A stretch of DNA of 64,000 bases from Chitinophaga caseinilytica (GCF_038396765.1 NZ_CP150096.1:4571001-4635000); one strand, 5' to 3'; shown: positions 8,841 through 17,550, numbered from the stretch's first letter. The notes: generated by a model not told the origin, from the sequence alone. Program-made: numbers and translations.

Positions 8841-9176
8841 CTAACGTTCGTTCATCGCACGACAGGCATCCGAACAACGCCTACAAATGCGTGCACATTC
8901 CCGGCAGTGCTCGTTGTCATGCTTTTCGCATTCGTCCGCGCAGGTTTCGCACATATCCGCGCAAATGGTACAGATCATGGTGGCCTGGCTGCTGCCGAGG
9001 CTCATCAATTGTGCGGCAGCGTAGCAGATGGCCGCGCATTCCATATCGAGCTGGATGCACCGCGCCATGTGCGCAACATCGGGCGACTGCGTAGCTGCGC
9101 TTGCGCAATGATTGCAAACGGCCGCGCATTGCAGGCAGAGATCGATGCATTCCTTGTTTTCGTGGTAACCGGACAT
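8841..9176 (-). CDS. Four-helix-bundle cysteine-rich protein, copper-binding type (DUF326)
   Basis: 111 residues with regularly spaced Cys pairs along helices (CIDLCLQCAAVCNHC, MECAAICYAAA, CTICADMCETCADECEKH, CRECARICRRCSDAC). This pattern defines DUF326/Csp-like four-helix bundles that fill their core with Cu(I). No signal peptide is visible, so it would be cytosolic. It is convergent with the DUF72 gene and stands alone. Confidence 0.88.
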   Translation of the reverse strand: MSGYHENKECIDLCLQCAAVCNHCASAATQSPDVAHMARCIQLDMECAAICYAAAQLMSLGSSQATMICTICADMCETCADECEKHDNEHCRECARICRRCSDACRAMNER

Positions 9177-9525
9177 ATGCTTGCGTTTTGGTGGATTGAA
9201 TAGTCACCGCGAAAACAGTACCAGCAACAGCCACACGTATGCAACTAATTGCAAACCTGCATATTAAGATTATCAATCAAACAGCAGGGAAGGAGCATGT
9301 GAGGATTTTTCGCGACACTCCGGGCATGGCCGTATTATTTATGCTTTGCCTTTGCGGCAGTTAGCTTTTTTTAAAAACCTCTCCGGCGGATACGTGCATG
9401 GCATTTATCCCAACCAACAACGCTCATCGGTAAAATCTTACCGCCAATCGAAATCAATTGTAATAAAAAACAAGTTTTATTAGCTTTAAACGAAACTTCA
9501 TCCAATTATTTACCAATTTAATCTA
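9177..9525. other. Intergenic region, 349 bases, divergent promoters
   Basis: No supportable gene. It separates the minus-strand DUF326 gene from the plus-strand DUF4091 gene and so should hold both promoters. The right part is AT-rich; TTAGCTTTAAACGAAACT at 9481-9498 contains a TAnnTTTG-like box (TAGCTTTA) and a TTTAAACGAAACT 13-mer also found at 4043-4055. No good hairpin was seen. Confidence 0.5.
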
Positions 9526-11304
9526 ATGAACGCAAGACGACAGATGTACCGTTTTATTTGCTTCGGCGCCCTCACAGCGGTGGCCACAGCAGGTTACAGC
9601 CAGCAGCAATGGGATAAGGGACAAACATTCATCGAAGCACCAGACCCCGTCAAGGGCAACGAAGCAGCCTGGCATTCCGTAAAATCCGGTCTGCACAGCT
9701 CTTTCGCTTCGCTCGATAAGCGATACCCCAAATCTGAGGTACCCGCGGTCAAAACCTCCAGCGCCATCAAGCTCAAAGGCTGGAAAGGCGAGCGCATTTC
9801 TGCACAGATCGTACTGTGGACGGGCGATTCCATCTCCAACGTCAAAGTACAGGTAGGTGATTTCATCGCCAAAAACGGCCAGCAACTCGGCCCCATCGGC
9901 TACGCACGGTTCGAAAGGTACGTGATGACCGACGAATACGGTCCCGGTTGCGGCTACCGCAAGAATGGCGACTTCCCCGCATCGCTTTCACCCGATATGC
10001 TGGACGATCTGTCGGCCTTCAGCCTCGAGAAAAACAAAACCCGCCCGGTTTGGATCACGATAGACGTACCGGCGAACGCAGTCAAAGGCACCTATTCCGC
10101 GAAAGTGTCCATCACTTCCGACAAAGGCAAAAAACAGGAACTGAGCATCGCCCTCGATGTGATCGACCTCGTGCTGCCGCCGTCTTCCGACTGGAAGTTC
10201 CATCTCGACCAATGGCAGCACCCCTCCGCCGTGGCCCGCATCAATAATCTGCCCATGTGGAGCGACGCGCACTTCGAAGCCATGAAACCGCAGATGAAAA
10301 TGCTCGCCGACGCCGGACAGAAAGTGATCACCGCCACGCTGAACAAAGACCCCTGGCACGTACAAACCCTCGATCCATATGCCGACATGATCATCTGGAC
10401 GAAAGAAGCGAACGGCGCCTGGTCGTACGACTACCGCGTATTCGACCGGTGGATCTCCTTCATGATGGACCTCGGCGTCCGCCAGATGATCGACTGCTAC
10501 TCCATCGTTCCCTGGAACAACGAAATCCATTATAAAGACGCCAAAACCGGCAAGTTCATCGACGTAGTAGCCAAGCCCGGCACCGAAACTTTCCGGGTGA
10601 TGTGGGAACCGTTCCTGAAAGATTTCGCCAAACACCTGAAAGAAAAAGGATGGCTGGACATCACGAACATCGCACTGGACGAACGGAACAAAGACGAAAT
10701 GGGCGCCGCGTTCGACCTCATCGCCAAAGTGGCGCCGGAACTGGGCGTTGCGTATGCCGACAACCAGCAAACCTACAAACGCTACACCAACAGCGATAAC
10801 GTGAGCACAGCCGTGCAGCACCCCATCGATCCGAAAGACCTCGCGGAGCGCCGCGCCAAAGGCCTGAACACGACATTCTACGTTTACTGCGGCAACCGCT
10901 TCCCCAACCAGTTCACCTTTTCCGCGCCCGCGGAATCCGCTTACATGGGCTGGTATGCCGAAGCAGCAGGGTACGACGGCGTATTGCGCTGGGCATTCAA
11001 TTCCTGGGTAGAAAATCCGCTGGTGGAATCCCGGTTCCGCACCTGGCCCGCAGGCGACACGTACATCGTATATCCCCAGGCCCGCAGCTCCATCCGCTAT
11101 GAGCGCATGATCGAAGGCATCCAGGATTATGAGAAAATCCAGATCGTGAAGAAAAAGCTCGAAGAAAAGAACGACACCGCACGCCTGAAAGCCCTTCAGA
11201 CCGCGATCGCCAAACTGAGCGACATTAAAAACACCCGCTGGAACGAAGACCTGAACGCAGCGAAAGCCTTGCTCGACGAAGCATCCGCTTCCCTGACAAA
11301 GTAA
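9526..11304 (+). CDS. DUF4091 / GH123-like glycoside hydrolase, secreted
   Basis: 592 residues. A signal peptide (MYRFICFGALTAVATAGYSQ) lies at residues 7-26, so the true start may be the second Met. An N-terminal beta-sandwich (residues about 30-215) is followed by a TIM-barrel-type domain. The family's adjacent Asp-Glu pair is seen in NIALDERNKDE (Asp385-Glu386), the catalytic pair in GH123 beta-N-acetylgalactosaminidases. The DUF4091 tail is clear (LRWAFNSWVENPL, RFRTWPAGDTYIVYP, SSIRYERMIEGIQDYEK). Likely a periplasmic or surface glycan-degrading enzyme; exact substrate unknown. A strong hairpin terminator follows. Confidence 0.88.
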   Translation: MNARRQMYRFICFGALTAVATAGYSQQQWDKGQTFIEAPDPVKGNEAAWHSVKSGLHSSFASLDKRYPKSEVPAVKTSSAIKLKGWKGERISAQIVLWTGDSISNVKVQVGDFIAKNGQQLGPIGYARFERYVMTDEYGPGCGYRKNGDFPASLSPDMLDDLSAFSLEKNKTRPVWITIDVPANAVKGTYSAKVSITSDKGKKQELSIALDVIDLVLPPSSDWKFHLDQWQHPSAVARINNLPMWSDAHFEAMKPQMKMLADAGQKVITATLNKDPWHVQTLDPYADMIIWTKEANGAWSYDYRVFDRWISFMMDLGVRQMIDCYSIVPWNNEIHYKDAKTGKFIDVVAKPGTETFRVMWEPFLKDFAKHLKEKGWLDITNIALDERNKDEMGAAFDLIAKVAPELGVAYADNQQTYKRYTNSDNVSTAVQHPIDPKDLAERRAKGLNTTFYVYCGNRFPNQFTFSAPAESAYMGWYAEAAGYDGVLRWAFNSWVENPLVESRFRTWPAGDTYIVYPQARSSIRYERMIEGIQDYEKIQIVKKKLEEKNDTARLKALQTAIAKLSDIKNTRWNEDLNAAKALLDEASASLTK

Positions 11305-11322
11305 TCCGCAACCAGTTGAAAT

Positions 11323-11359
11323 AACAACAAAGGGAGCCAACGCGGCTCCCTTTGTTGTT
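11323..11359. terminator. Bidirectional intrinsic terminator
   Basis: Perfect 16-bp stem AACAACAAAGGGAGCC (11323-11338) with its complement at 11344-11359, loop AACGC. A-rich and T-rich stem ends let it work for both the plus-strand glycosidase and the convergent minus-strand operon. Confidence 0.92.
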
Positions 11360-11368
11360 TCAGGATCA

Positions 11369-12291
11369 TCATCCTCCGGTCGTAAAACCATACTTCCGGT
11401 AAATCCCCCGGGCGGTTTCGCTGGTCAGGAACCGCATGAAATCCCCTGCCGCCTGTTGATGGGGCGCGTTTTTCAACTGGCCGGCCATATAAGTGGCCCT
11501 GATATTTTCCTGGTCGGGCACCGTCACCATGTCTACCGGGTGGCCGATCATGCGCTGATAGTGCGCTTCGGAGTACCAGACCGGGCCCGCATCGCTGGTG
11601 CCATACAGCATGCGCATGGGCGTCTGGCGGTGGTGGATCTGCGTCAGGTAAGTGGAACTGTCTGTCACTTTATCTTTCATGATCTTGTCCTTCAACGTGG
11701 TACCGCCCGCTTTCACGTACGCTTCCTCGATCCGCCGGCCGATCCCTTCCCAGGCAGGGTTGGGCATGCTCACGCGGACGTCTTTCCGGGCGAGGTCTTT
11801 CCATCCATGGATGCCCTTGGGGTTGCCTTTGGCCACCATGATGGCGAGTTTGTTGTAAGCGTAGGTAACGGTATCCGAGAATTTATCCGCCATCTGATCG
11901 ATGCGGGTTTTGCCGGCAGTGTAAACGTCGGGTTGCAGGGTGATGCGCATATTCCCGATCGTGATCGATCCGCCTTCGATCTGTCTGGCGAGGATCCCGG
12001 GCGGGAGGGTTTCCGCGAAAATCCGCTGGTATTGCGGATGCGCTTTCTTGAAAGCCGCCAGCAGATCGTCTATCACCATAAACTGGTTCCCCGCGAAGAA
12101 GATGACGAGCTGGGGATCGTTGATATCTCCGAACAGATCGGGCACATTATCGACGCCCGGCACGGTGAACATGACTTTACTTTCCGGGGTGTGTTCCAGG
12201 GCGGATCGAACCGGTATTCCTGGGCAAAGGCGTGGCCTGCGGCGGCCGTCAGCAGTGCGGCCGCCGTTATTTTCCGTATGTATTTTCGCAT
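11369..12291 (-). pseudogene. Periplasmic solute-binding protein (ModA/sulfate-binding-like), frameshifted near its N-terminus
   Basis: Two frames together make one protein. The first (from 12291) gives a signal peptide, MRKYIRKITAAALLTAAAGH plus AFAQ, and reads to TPRKVK. The second picks up at VMFTVPGVDNVPDLFGDIND and runs to a normal end (GIYRKYGFTTGG), with FFAGNQFMVIDDLL and AWEGIGRR typical of type-II solute-binding proteins. The break is at 12174-12183, where a 5-base unit (AAAGT on the minus strand) is present twice; one copy restores the frame. It is the last gene of the minus-strand cytochrome-DsrE operon, 11 bases after DsrE. Either a true mutation or a sequencing/assembly artefact. 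The ligand is unknown; an oxyanion would suit the neighbours. Confidence 0.82.
12174..12183 (-). repeat. Tandem 5-bp duplication at the frameshift
   Basis: ACTTTACTTT on the plus strand (AAAGTAAAGT on the coding strand). Removing one unit gives the continuous reading R-K-V-M-F-T-V, joining the signal-peptide frame to the mature-protein frame. Confidence 0.85.
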
Positions 12292-12302
12292 GATTTTTTC
12301 TT

Positions 12303-12782
12303 TTATGGTTTGATGACAGACCAGCCTTCCGCCTGGCGGATGATCAGTTCGCCGTTGCCGCTGGGAACGAGGGCGATGAAATCGAATAACAGGTTACGGT
12401 CTATTTTACGTTCGCGGAGGGTATTGCTGCACTGGGCAACGATGACGCCTTTCTCCGCCAATGCCTTGATGGGCTCCTGGTATTTGCCCGACAGCAGGTA
12501 GGCGTCCGTACCGCCGCTGAAGGCCACCAGCTCCACTTCCAGCTTGCCGGCGAGGCGAGGGTCGGTGAGGGCGTTGTTGATGTTGCGGATCGTTTTCTCG
12601 ATGATCTTCGGGTCGTTACTGTCGAGCTGATAAATGACACGGTACTTCTTGCCGTTCGCTTTGGCGCCCGTGTACGCCGCGTTCTTCTGCAAAACGGGTG
12701 AATTTTCCTGCTGCGCCATCGCTGTTCCCATACACAGGCCGAAACCCAGGAAAAGCATTGCCAATTGTTTCATAATTCTCAT
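12303..12782 (-). CDS. DsrE/DsrF-family protein with signal peptide
   Basis: 159 residues from MRIMKQLAMLFLGFGLCMG, with an N-terminal signal ending near AMAQQ, so probably exported. The body (YRVIYQLDSNDPKIIEKTIR, KLEVELVAFSGGTDAYLL, GVIVAQCSNTLRER) has the alternating strand-helix pattern of DsrE-like sulfur-relay proteins, including one Cys in AQCSNT. I chose 12782 because its ATG overlaps the stop of the upstream cytochrome gene (ATGA), which suggests translational coupling. The partnership with a TsdA-like cytochrome points to periplasmic sulfur chemistry, but no reaction can be assigned. Confidence 0.85.
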   Translation of the reverse strand: MRIMKQLAMLFLGFGLCMGTAMAQQENSPVLQKNAAYTGAKANGKKYRVIYQLDSNDPKIIEKTIRNINNALTDPRLAGKLEVELVAFSGGTDAYLLSGKYQEPIKALAEKGVIVAQCSNTLRERKIDRNLLFDFIALVPSGNGELIIRQAEGWSVIKP

Positions 12783-13801
12783 TTTGATGTGTGATGATTT
12801 GCTTTCCAAACTTCCCGCGCAATCTCGATCGGGCCGAACGGACCGTACTTATGCTGCTCCTCCGTAAAGGAATCTATATACGGGCCAAACGGGTAATCTA
12901 CGGGCTTTTTTTCAATGTCGTGCCAATCTGCCCGCTGATCTTTGTGCGGACGGGGCTGGCTGTTGATGAACGCGGCCACGTCCCACGCTTCTTCGACGGT
13001 CAATAATGGCTGGTGGTAATCCACGCCGTGGGGCATGTTGTTCCGCACGAAACCCGCCATATTGCTCAGCCTGTGAAGACCGGCGCCGTCGTTGAAGCTA
13101 TGCGGCCCCCAAACGGGCGGATAGGTGTAGCCGGATGCGTCGGCGTTGAATTGGCCTTCTCCATTGGCACCATGGCAGCGTTGACAGTTGGCGCTGTAAA
13201 CGAGTTGTCCGGCTGTGGGGGAGGCGGGGCGTTTCAGATAGGGGAGTTTCGCCAGGCGGGTGCCGCCGCGCACGGTGCCTTTCGGGAGGTCTTCGCCCAG
13301 CCAGCGGATGTAGGCGTTGATGGCCTGCATTTCGCGGGTGGAGCTATCCATCGCGGAACCGTTGAGACTGCGCTCCATGCAATCGTTGATACGGTCGTAG
13401 ATAGACTGTACGCCGTTGTTGCGCGCCCGGAACTGGGGGTAAGTGGCGGCCACTTTCCCGAAGTTGTTGCCGAAGGGAATGGTGCCGCCTGCGAGGTGGC
13501 AATGCTGGCAATTCATGCCGTTGGTGATACGGCGTACCGTGCCGTTGGGACCCAGGTACTTCGATGTGTTTTCGATGAGCTGCGCGCCGTACCAGATCAG
13601 TTCTCCGGGCTCCGTGCCCCGGGGGATCTGGTATTTATTCCATCCCCGCCAAACGGTGTCTGCAGGCAGGGAGGCTTTGTAGGCGGCGATTTCACGGTCG
13701 ATCGCTAATTGTTTACTGTGGCTTTTTGCGTATTCACTGCCGGCAACGATCGTGGCGATCAGCATGATCGAGCCCGGCAGCCAGGAATGCTTCATCATCA
13801 T
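12779..13801 (-). CDS. Dihaem c-type cytochrome, thiosulfate dehydrogenase (TsdA)-like
   Basis: 340 residues with an N-terminal membrane/signal segment (WLPGSIMLIATIVAGSEYA). Two haem-binding motifs are present: CQHCH at residues 98-102 and CQRCH at 206-210. Between them, INDCMERSLNG carries Cys141 in the position where TsdA/SoxA-type enzymes have a Cys haem ligand. This supports a thiosulfate-oxidising or related sulfur enzyme in the periplasm, with electrons passed to other cytochromes. It heads the operon cytochrome-DsrE-solute-binding protein. The start could be any of three consecutive Met codons. Confidence 0.85.
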   Translation of the reverse strand: MMMKHSWLPGSIMLIATIVAGSEYAKSHSKQLAIDREIAAYKASLPADTVWRGWNKYQIPRGTEPGELIWYGAQLIENTSKYLGPNGTVRRITNGMNCQHCHLAGGTIPFGNNFGKVAATYPQFRARNNGVQSIYDRINDCMERSLNGSAMDSSTREMQAINAYIRWLGEDLPKGTVRGGTRLAKLPYLKRPASPTAGQLVYSANCQRCHGANGEGQFNADASGYTYPPVWGPHSFNDGAGLHRLSNMAGFVRNNMPHGVDYHQPLLTVEEAWDVAAFINSQPRPHKDQRADWHDIEKKPVDYPFGPYIDSFTEEQHKYGPFGPIEIAREVWKANHHTSK

Positions 13802-14077
13802 GGTTGCGTTTTTGTTGCATACAATTGCAGGTGGGTTACTGAAAGAATGGTCAACAAACGGCGCCGTGTCGAATGGTCAGTTTCCTTTTATCCTGATTTC
13901 CGTATTGCAAATATGTATTGCAATTGCATAGAAAGGAAATGACTAATTGCAATCCCCCATAACCAGAAGTTATTGATTCCCAGAAAATACCGCACGGGCA
14001 ACGGTTACACGAAAATGCCGATCATCAAAATAAATGACGTAAGCACCGGGAAAGGCCGATGCTGCGATCCGATCTAT
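13802..14077. other. Intergenic region, promoter of the cytochrome operon
   Basis: With the adjoining terminator this makes a 331-base gap. No supportable gene. Several ATTGCAAAT/ATTGCAATT-like runs near 13905-13930 are AT-rich and may hold the minus-strand promoter. No known RNA fold recognised. Confidence 0.4.
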
Positions 14078-14107
14078 AAAAAAGGTGGCCACAGCGCCAC
14101 CTTTTTT
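14078..14107 (-). terminator. Intrinsic terminator of the serine hydrolase gene
   Basis: AAAAAAGGTGGC (14078-14089) pairs with GCCACCTTTTTT (14096-14107), 6-base loop. On the minus strand the stem is followed by a T-rich run, 26 bases after the serine hydrolase stop. Confidence 0.9.
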
Positions 14108-14132
14108 TATTGTGCAGTTAGTGTTGGATATG

Positions 14133-15254
14133 TTACGGACGGGCCTTTTCTGTCACCAGGGCTACAAGTTCCTTCTCAAGGTCTTTGCGGTTGGCAAGAC
14201 TGTTCGTGAGTATGATAAAGCCGGATTTCAGGGTAGGGAAGCAGTCCAGCGAACTGCGGGAGCCGCCTGTTCCCCCGGTATGTTCCAGCATGGGGTGGCC
14301 ATCCGGCGAAGTGGGCAGGAACCAGTTCAAACCCAGGCTTTCCTTTTCTGAGGTATAGGTGGGTTGATGGGACAGGGCGATGGCGGGAGAAGCTGCCGAA
14401 TTGTTGGCCCGCAGGTACGCCATCAGATCGCGGGTGGTGGAACGGAGCGACCCCATGGCCGGAAGGTACGCCATATCCCACAGGGGCACCGTTTCCCGGC
14501 GATCGTTGTGCGGCCATGCGATGGCGCTGGCGGGAACGCCCGACACATCGATGCGGGTGCTTTTCATGCCCAGCGGCTGCAGGATGTTTTTCGATACCAG
14601 CGCAAACCAGGACTGGCCGTAGGCGTCTTCCAGCATCGTTCCCAGTAAAGCTGCGCCCATGTTGGAATAGGAGGATATTTTCCCGGGGAAGGTATCCATC
14701 TTCATGGCGTGAAGGCCTTCGTACAGCATGGCGCGGGTATAGTCGTGCAGGGGATTGAGGGAATCGTAAGCGGGCCGGTCCCACAGGTTGCGGAAAATCC
14801 GCGTTACGCGGGCGGTATGATTGCTGAGATCCCTCACCCGGATGGGGACGCCCTCGAAGGTCAGGTTAGGCCATTGGCCGGGGAGGTATTTGCGGATATC
14901 GTCGTCCAGTGCCAATTTTTTGTCCAGCACGGCTTGCGCCAGTAAAATGCCGGTGAAGGTCTTGGTGATGGAACCGATTTCGTAGATCGTATTGTCTGTA
15001 GGGAGCTGGTGGTTACCCACTTTGGTTTCGCCGTAATTGTAGAAATAGGGTTTGTCGTTGATGAGGATGCCCAGGGAAAGCCCTACCACCCGCTCATCCT
15101 TCAAATATCGCTGTACGCGCTGGTCTACCGCGGAATCCAACCCCGAGCGCATCGGGTTGTCCGACGCAAAACGGGGCGTTTGGGCAAGGGCGGGTTGCGT
15201 CAACAATAATATCATCACCGTCACAAACATGGGCCGTAAACAGGAGAAATACAT
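14133..15254 (-). CDS. Serine hydrolase, beta-lactamase class C / DD-peptidase-like
   Basis: 373 residues from MYFSCLRPMFVTVMILLLTQ with a signal peptide ending near PALAQ. The class C triad is present: SxxK in GSITKTF (Ser95, Lys98), YSN at 196-198 in SSYSNMG, and an HTGGTGG motif near residue 340 replacing KTG. Such proteins are periplasmic peptidases or esterases; a true beta-lactamase cannot be claimed. The frame is open to 15545, but the signal peptide fixes 15254 as the likely start. It has its own terminator. Confidence 0.9.
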   Translation of the reverse strand: MYFSCLRPMFVTVMILLLTQPALAQTPRFASDNPMRSGLDSAVDQRVQRYLKDERVVGLSLGILINDKPYFYNYGETKVGNHQLPTDNTIYEIGSITKTFTGILLAQAVLDKKLALDDDIRKYLPGQWPNLTFEGVPIRVRDLSNHTARVTRIFRNLWDRPAYDSLNPLHDYTRAMLYEGLHAMKMDTFPGKISSYSNMGAALLGTMLEDAYGQSWFALVSKNILQPLGMKSTRIDVSGVPASAIAWPHNDRRETVPLWDMAYLPAMGSLRSTTRDLMAYLRANNSAASPAIALSHQPTYTSEKESLGLNWFLPTSPDGHPMLEHTGGTGGSRSSLDCFPTLKSGFIILTNSLANRKDLEKELVALVTEKARP

Positions 15255-15550
15255 AGGAAATTTTGGGATTAAGATGCAACGCGGCCCCATTTGCACACGC
15301 ACTCCCGGCAAATTATGTCCCATCAAGATAAATATCCTGAAAAAAGAAGGTTGGCGGTCTTTCCTTCGTCTCATGTTCGTTTCTCGTTCGTTCCTCCTAT
15401 AGTCAAAACAGGAAAAATCTCCTTTCCTGCACACTTTTTGTCCTTTCCTGCAAGTCATTTCACAAACAAGCTTGCGAACTTTGGAGGTACAAATGAATCC
15501 GTAAAGCTGCCGTACTCCGGCGGCTATTTTTAACCCTAAATCCATATTCT

Positions 15551-16114
15551 ATGGCAAAAACCACAGACAATGTACTCCTCCATGGCGTATCCGGCACCTT
15601 CGGCGGACAAATCGTTTTCCGGCAAAGAATGGGACAATCCATCATGTGCAAGCCTCCCAAAAAATCGGACATTCCGCCGACGCCTTTGCAATCGGCTGTG
15701 AGGGAACGTTTTCAGATGGGCGTTCAATATGCGCGTTCGGCTAAAAAAGACCCGGAAATATATGCCGCTTACCGGGCAGCGGCGAAGAACGGGCAATCCG
15801 CCTACAACGTGGCGCTGGCCGATTGCTTCAATGCGCCCGAGATCCGCGAGATCGATACGAAGGCGTATGCGGGCAAGGCGGGCGATAAAATCCGCATCCG
15901 CGCAACCGACGACTTCCTCGTGAAAAGCGTGCAGGTGTATGTGTTGTCGCCCGACGGAACGGTATTGGAGGAAGGCGCGGCCGCTGCGAACGGGAACGGG
16001 CTGGATTGGTACTTCTCCGCGAAGAAGGCAAACCCCCAGCTGAACGGTTCCAGTATCCGCGCGGAGGCGGCCGACCTGGCGGGCAATGTGACCCTGCAGG
16101 AGATTACTTTGTAA
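15551..16114 (+). CDS. Conserved-looking hypothetical protein
   Basis: 187 residues, no signal peptide or membrane span. The N-terminal 30 residues (MAKTTDNVLLHGVSGTFGGQ, IVFRQRMG) are followed by a helical region (VRERFQMGVQYARSAKKDPE, AAYRAAAKNGQSAYNVALAD) and a C-terminal beta-rich domain that looks like an Ig-type or chaperone-like sandwich (DKIRIRATDDFLVKSVQVYV). I do not know its function. Similar proteins are, to my memory, common in Chitinophaga-like genomes. It is monocistronic, with an AT-rich 296-base region upstream. Confidence 0.7.
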   Translation: MAKTTDNVLLHGVSGTFGGQIVFRQRMGQSIMCKPPKKSDIPPTPLQSAVRERFQMGVQYARSAKKDPEIYAAYRAAAKNGQSAYNVALADCFNAPEIREIDTKAYAGKAGDKIRIRATDDFLVKSVQVYVLSPDGTVLEEGAAAANGNGLDWYFSAKKANPQLNGSSIRAEAADLAGNVTLQEITL

Positions 16115-16129
16115 GCGGCGATTTCAGGC

Positions 16130-16160
16130 ATGAAGCCCTTCCGGACCGGGAGGGCTTCAT
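16130..16160. terminator. Hairpin between convergent genes
   Basis: ATGAAGCCCT (16130-16139) and its exact complement AGGGCTTCAT (16151-16160), loop 11 bases. It overlaps the last codon of the convergent AraC gene. No clear T-tract, so terminator function is moderate. Confidence 0.6.
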
Positions 16161-17134
16161 CCATTCCGGTACGAAGCGGGGGAGCGGCCGGTTTGGGCGT
16201 GGAAGGCGCGGATGAACGCAGACACGTTCTCATAGCCTACTTCCCCCGCGATTACGCGGACGCTGGCGTTGGTTTCCAGTAGCAGCTGCCGGGCCTTGTT
16301 GATGCGGAGTTGCGCGAGATAATCTTTCAACGTGATGCCGAAAGCATGGCGGAAGCCTTCCGAGAGTTTCCTTGGATGAATACAAACGGCGCGGGCGATC
16401 TCATCCCGGGTGTAGTGGCGGGCGATATCTCCGGCAATGAGGCGAAGGGCCTCATGCAGGGCTTCGAGATCCGCTTCGGTGAAGTGGTAGCGCGAGCGGA
16501 AATCCATATGGTGGCCGCTCCAGACGGCAACGTATTCCAGCAGGAGGTCGTTGAGGCGGGCGCGGAGGAAGGTAGGCTGCTGGTCGGCCGGGAGCGTGCA
16601 GTGGCAGATATCGTCGAGGGTGCGGCGGATGGTTGGCGTGATCCGGGCGGAGTATTGCTGAAGGCCTGCATCGCTGCTGTGCCGGGCGTTGTGGTACACT
16701 TCGCGGATGGGCTGGTGGCGGGAGCTCAGCTCTTCGAGCATGCCGGGGTGAAGGTTGAATTGCAAGACGTCGGCTTCGCCGGAAGGCAGCTCAACGGGAT
16801 GGCTGCCTTCGGGCACATAATAGAGATAATGGCAATCTTCATGTAGCCAGGTGTGGCCGAACCCCTTGAGCTGGCTGGGGACATTGCCTTTTAGCATGTA
16901 GGTGAGGGTGATGATGGGCTTGTCGGTAGTGGCGTTGATGCGCAGGGGCATGTTGTGGCGGAAGGTGTGGCGAAACGCTGCGAAGTCTTTTCCGCTAACG
17001 GACTGGGTACAAATTTCTCCGAAGGCGCCGCTGATTCGGGTGAGTTGGGCGTTGCGGAGGAATGGAGGCAATTGAAAGCTGGGTTGATCGTTACTGATAG
17101 CAGGTGCGAATGCGGGAGGAATAATGAAATGCAT
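16157..17134 (-). CDS. AraC-family transcriptional regulator
   Basis: 325 residues. The N-terminal half is a cupin-like sensor region (TYMLKGNVPSQLKGFG, CHYLYYVPEGSHPVE, VLQFNLHPGMLEEL). The C-terminal 100 residues are a double helix-turn-helix (ARHYTRDEIARAVCIHPRKL, FRHAFGITLKDYLAQLRINK, VRVIAGEVGYENVSAFIRAF, GRSPASYR). No target operon is adjacent on the same strand, so its regulon is unknown; the intergenic region up to 17450 holds its promoter. Confidence 0.92.
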   Translation of the reverse strand: MHFIIPPAFAPAISNDQPSFQLPPFLRNAQLTRISGAFGEICTQSVSGKDFAAFRHTFRHNMPLRINATTDKPIITLTYMLKGNVPSQLKGFGHTWLHEDCHYLYYVPEGSHPVELPSGEADVLQFNLHPGMLEELSSRHQPIREVYHNARHSSDAGLQQYSARITPTIRRTLDDICHCTLPADQQPTFLRARLNDLLLEYVAVWSGHHMDFRSRYHFTEADLEALHEALRLIAGDIARHYTRDEIARAVCIHPRKLSEGFRHAFGITLKDYLAQLRINKARQLLLETNASVRVIAGEVGYENVSAFIRAFHAQTGRSPASYRNG

Positions 17135-17450
17135 GGGTTATGCAGGTTTTGGTGAATGAATATGGGGTATCCGGTTGAATGTGCTTTCGGGGTGTATGCC
17201 GTTCTGGTTGGGTTATTTAACGCGGCGAATATACGAACAATTATTTTATAATTAGGAACACTAACTAGTTTGCGATTCTCCGAATTTCGGAGATATTCTC
17301 GGTAAAATAATTCGCTCTAAAAATGATTTGTATTTTCCTTTTCAATAGTTTCGCTTTATCAAATCATAGCGAATTTATTCATAGCTGATTTTTTAATTTT
17401 CTCTAATCGAAACCTAGGAAATTTCAACATGGAGGAAATGAGAAAAAGGC
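17135..17450. other. AT-rich intergenic region between divergent units
   Basis: About 316 bases, much more AT-rich than its surroundings. It should carry the minus-strand promoter of the AraC gene and the plus-strand promoter of the structured leader. No supportable gene. Confidence 0.5.
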
Positions 17451-17453
17451 TTG

Positions 17454-17550
17454 TACCTTTACGGTGCGGGCCCTTCTCGTTCCCATGTGGGCTTCCTAGG
17501 GCCTCGGTTAGGCGAGTTGGGTTCCGCACCATTTAATTGGAGCGCCCAAC
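17454..17550 (+). promoter_or_regulatory. Candidate promoter and structured 5' leader RNA
   Basis: TACCTTTA at 17454-17461 matches the Bacteroidota -7 box except for its last base. Immediately after it lies a GC-rich island in AT-rich DNA with several complementary segments: GGTGCGG (17463-17469) with CCGCACC (17524-17530); GGCCCT (17468-17473) with AGGGCC (17498-17503); CTCG (17476-17479) with CGAG (17513-17516). GTTGGG (17516-17521) can alternatively pair with CCCAAC (17545-17550). These competing folds ahead of a small gene suggest a cis-regulatory RNA, but I recognise no known riboswitch class. Confidence 0.45.

Noticed and set aside
9988..11391. A 467-codon minus-strand frame opposite the DUF4091 gene
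   Set aside because: It runs through the terminator at 11323-11359 and is antisense to a clear glycosidase.
14078..14107. Possible riboswitch-like stem upstream of the cytochrome operon
   Set aside because: The stem with flanking A and T runs is a standard terminator for the serine hydrolase gene.
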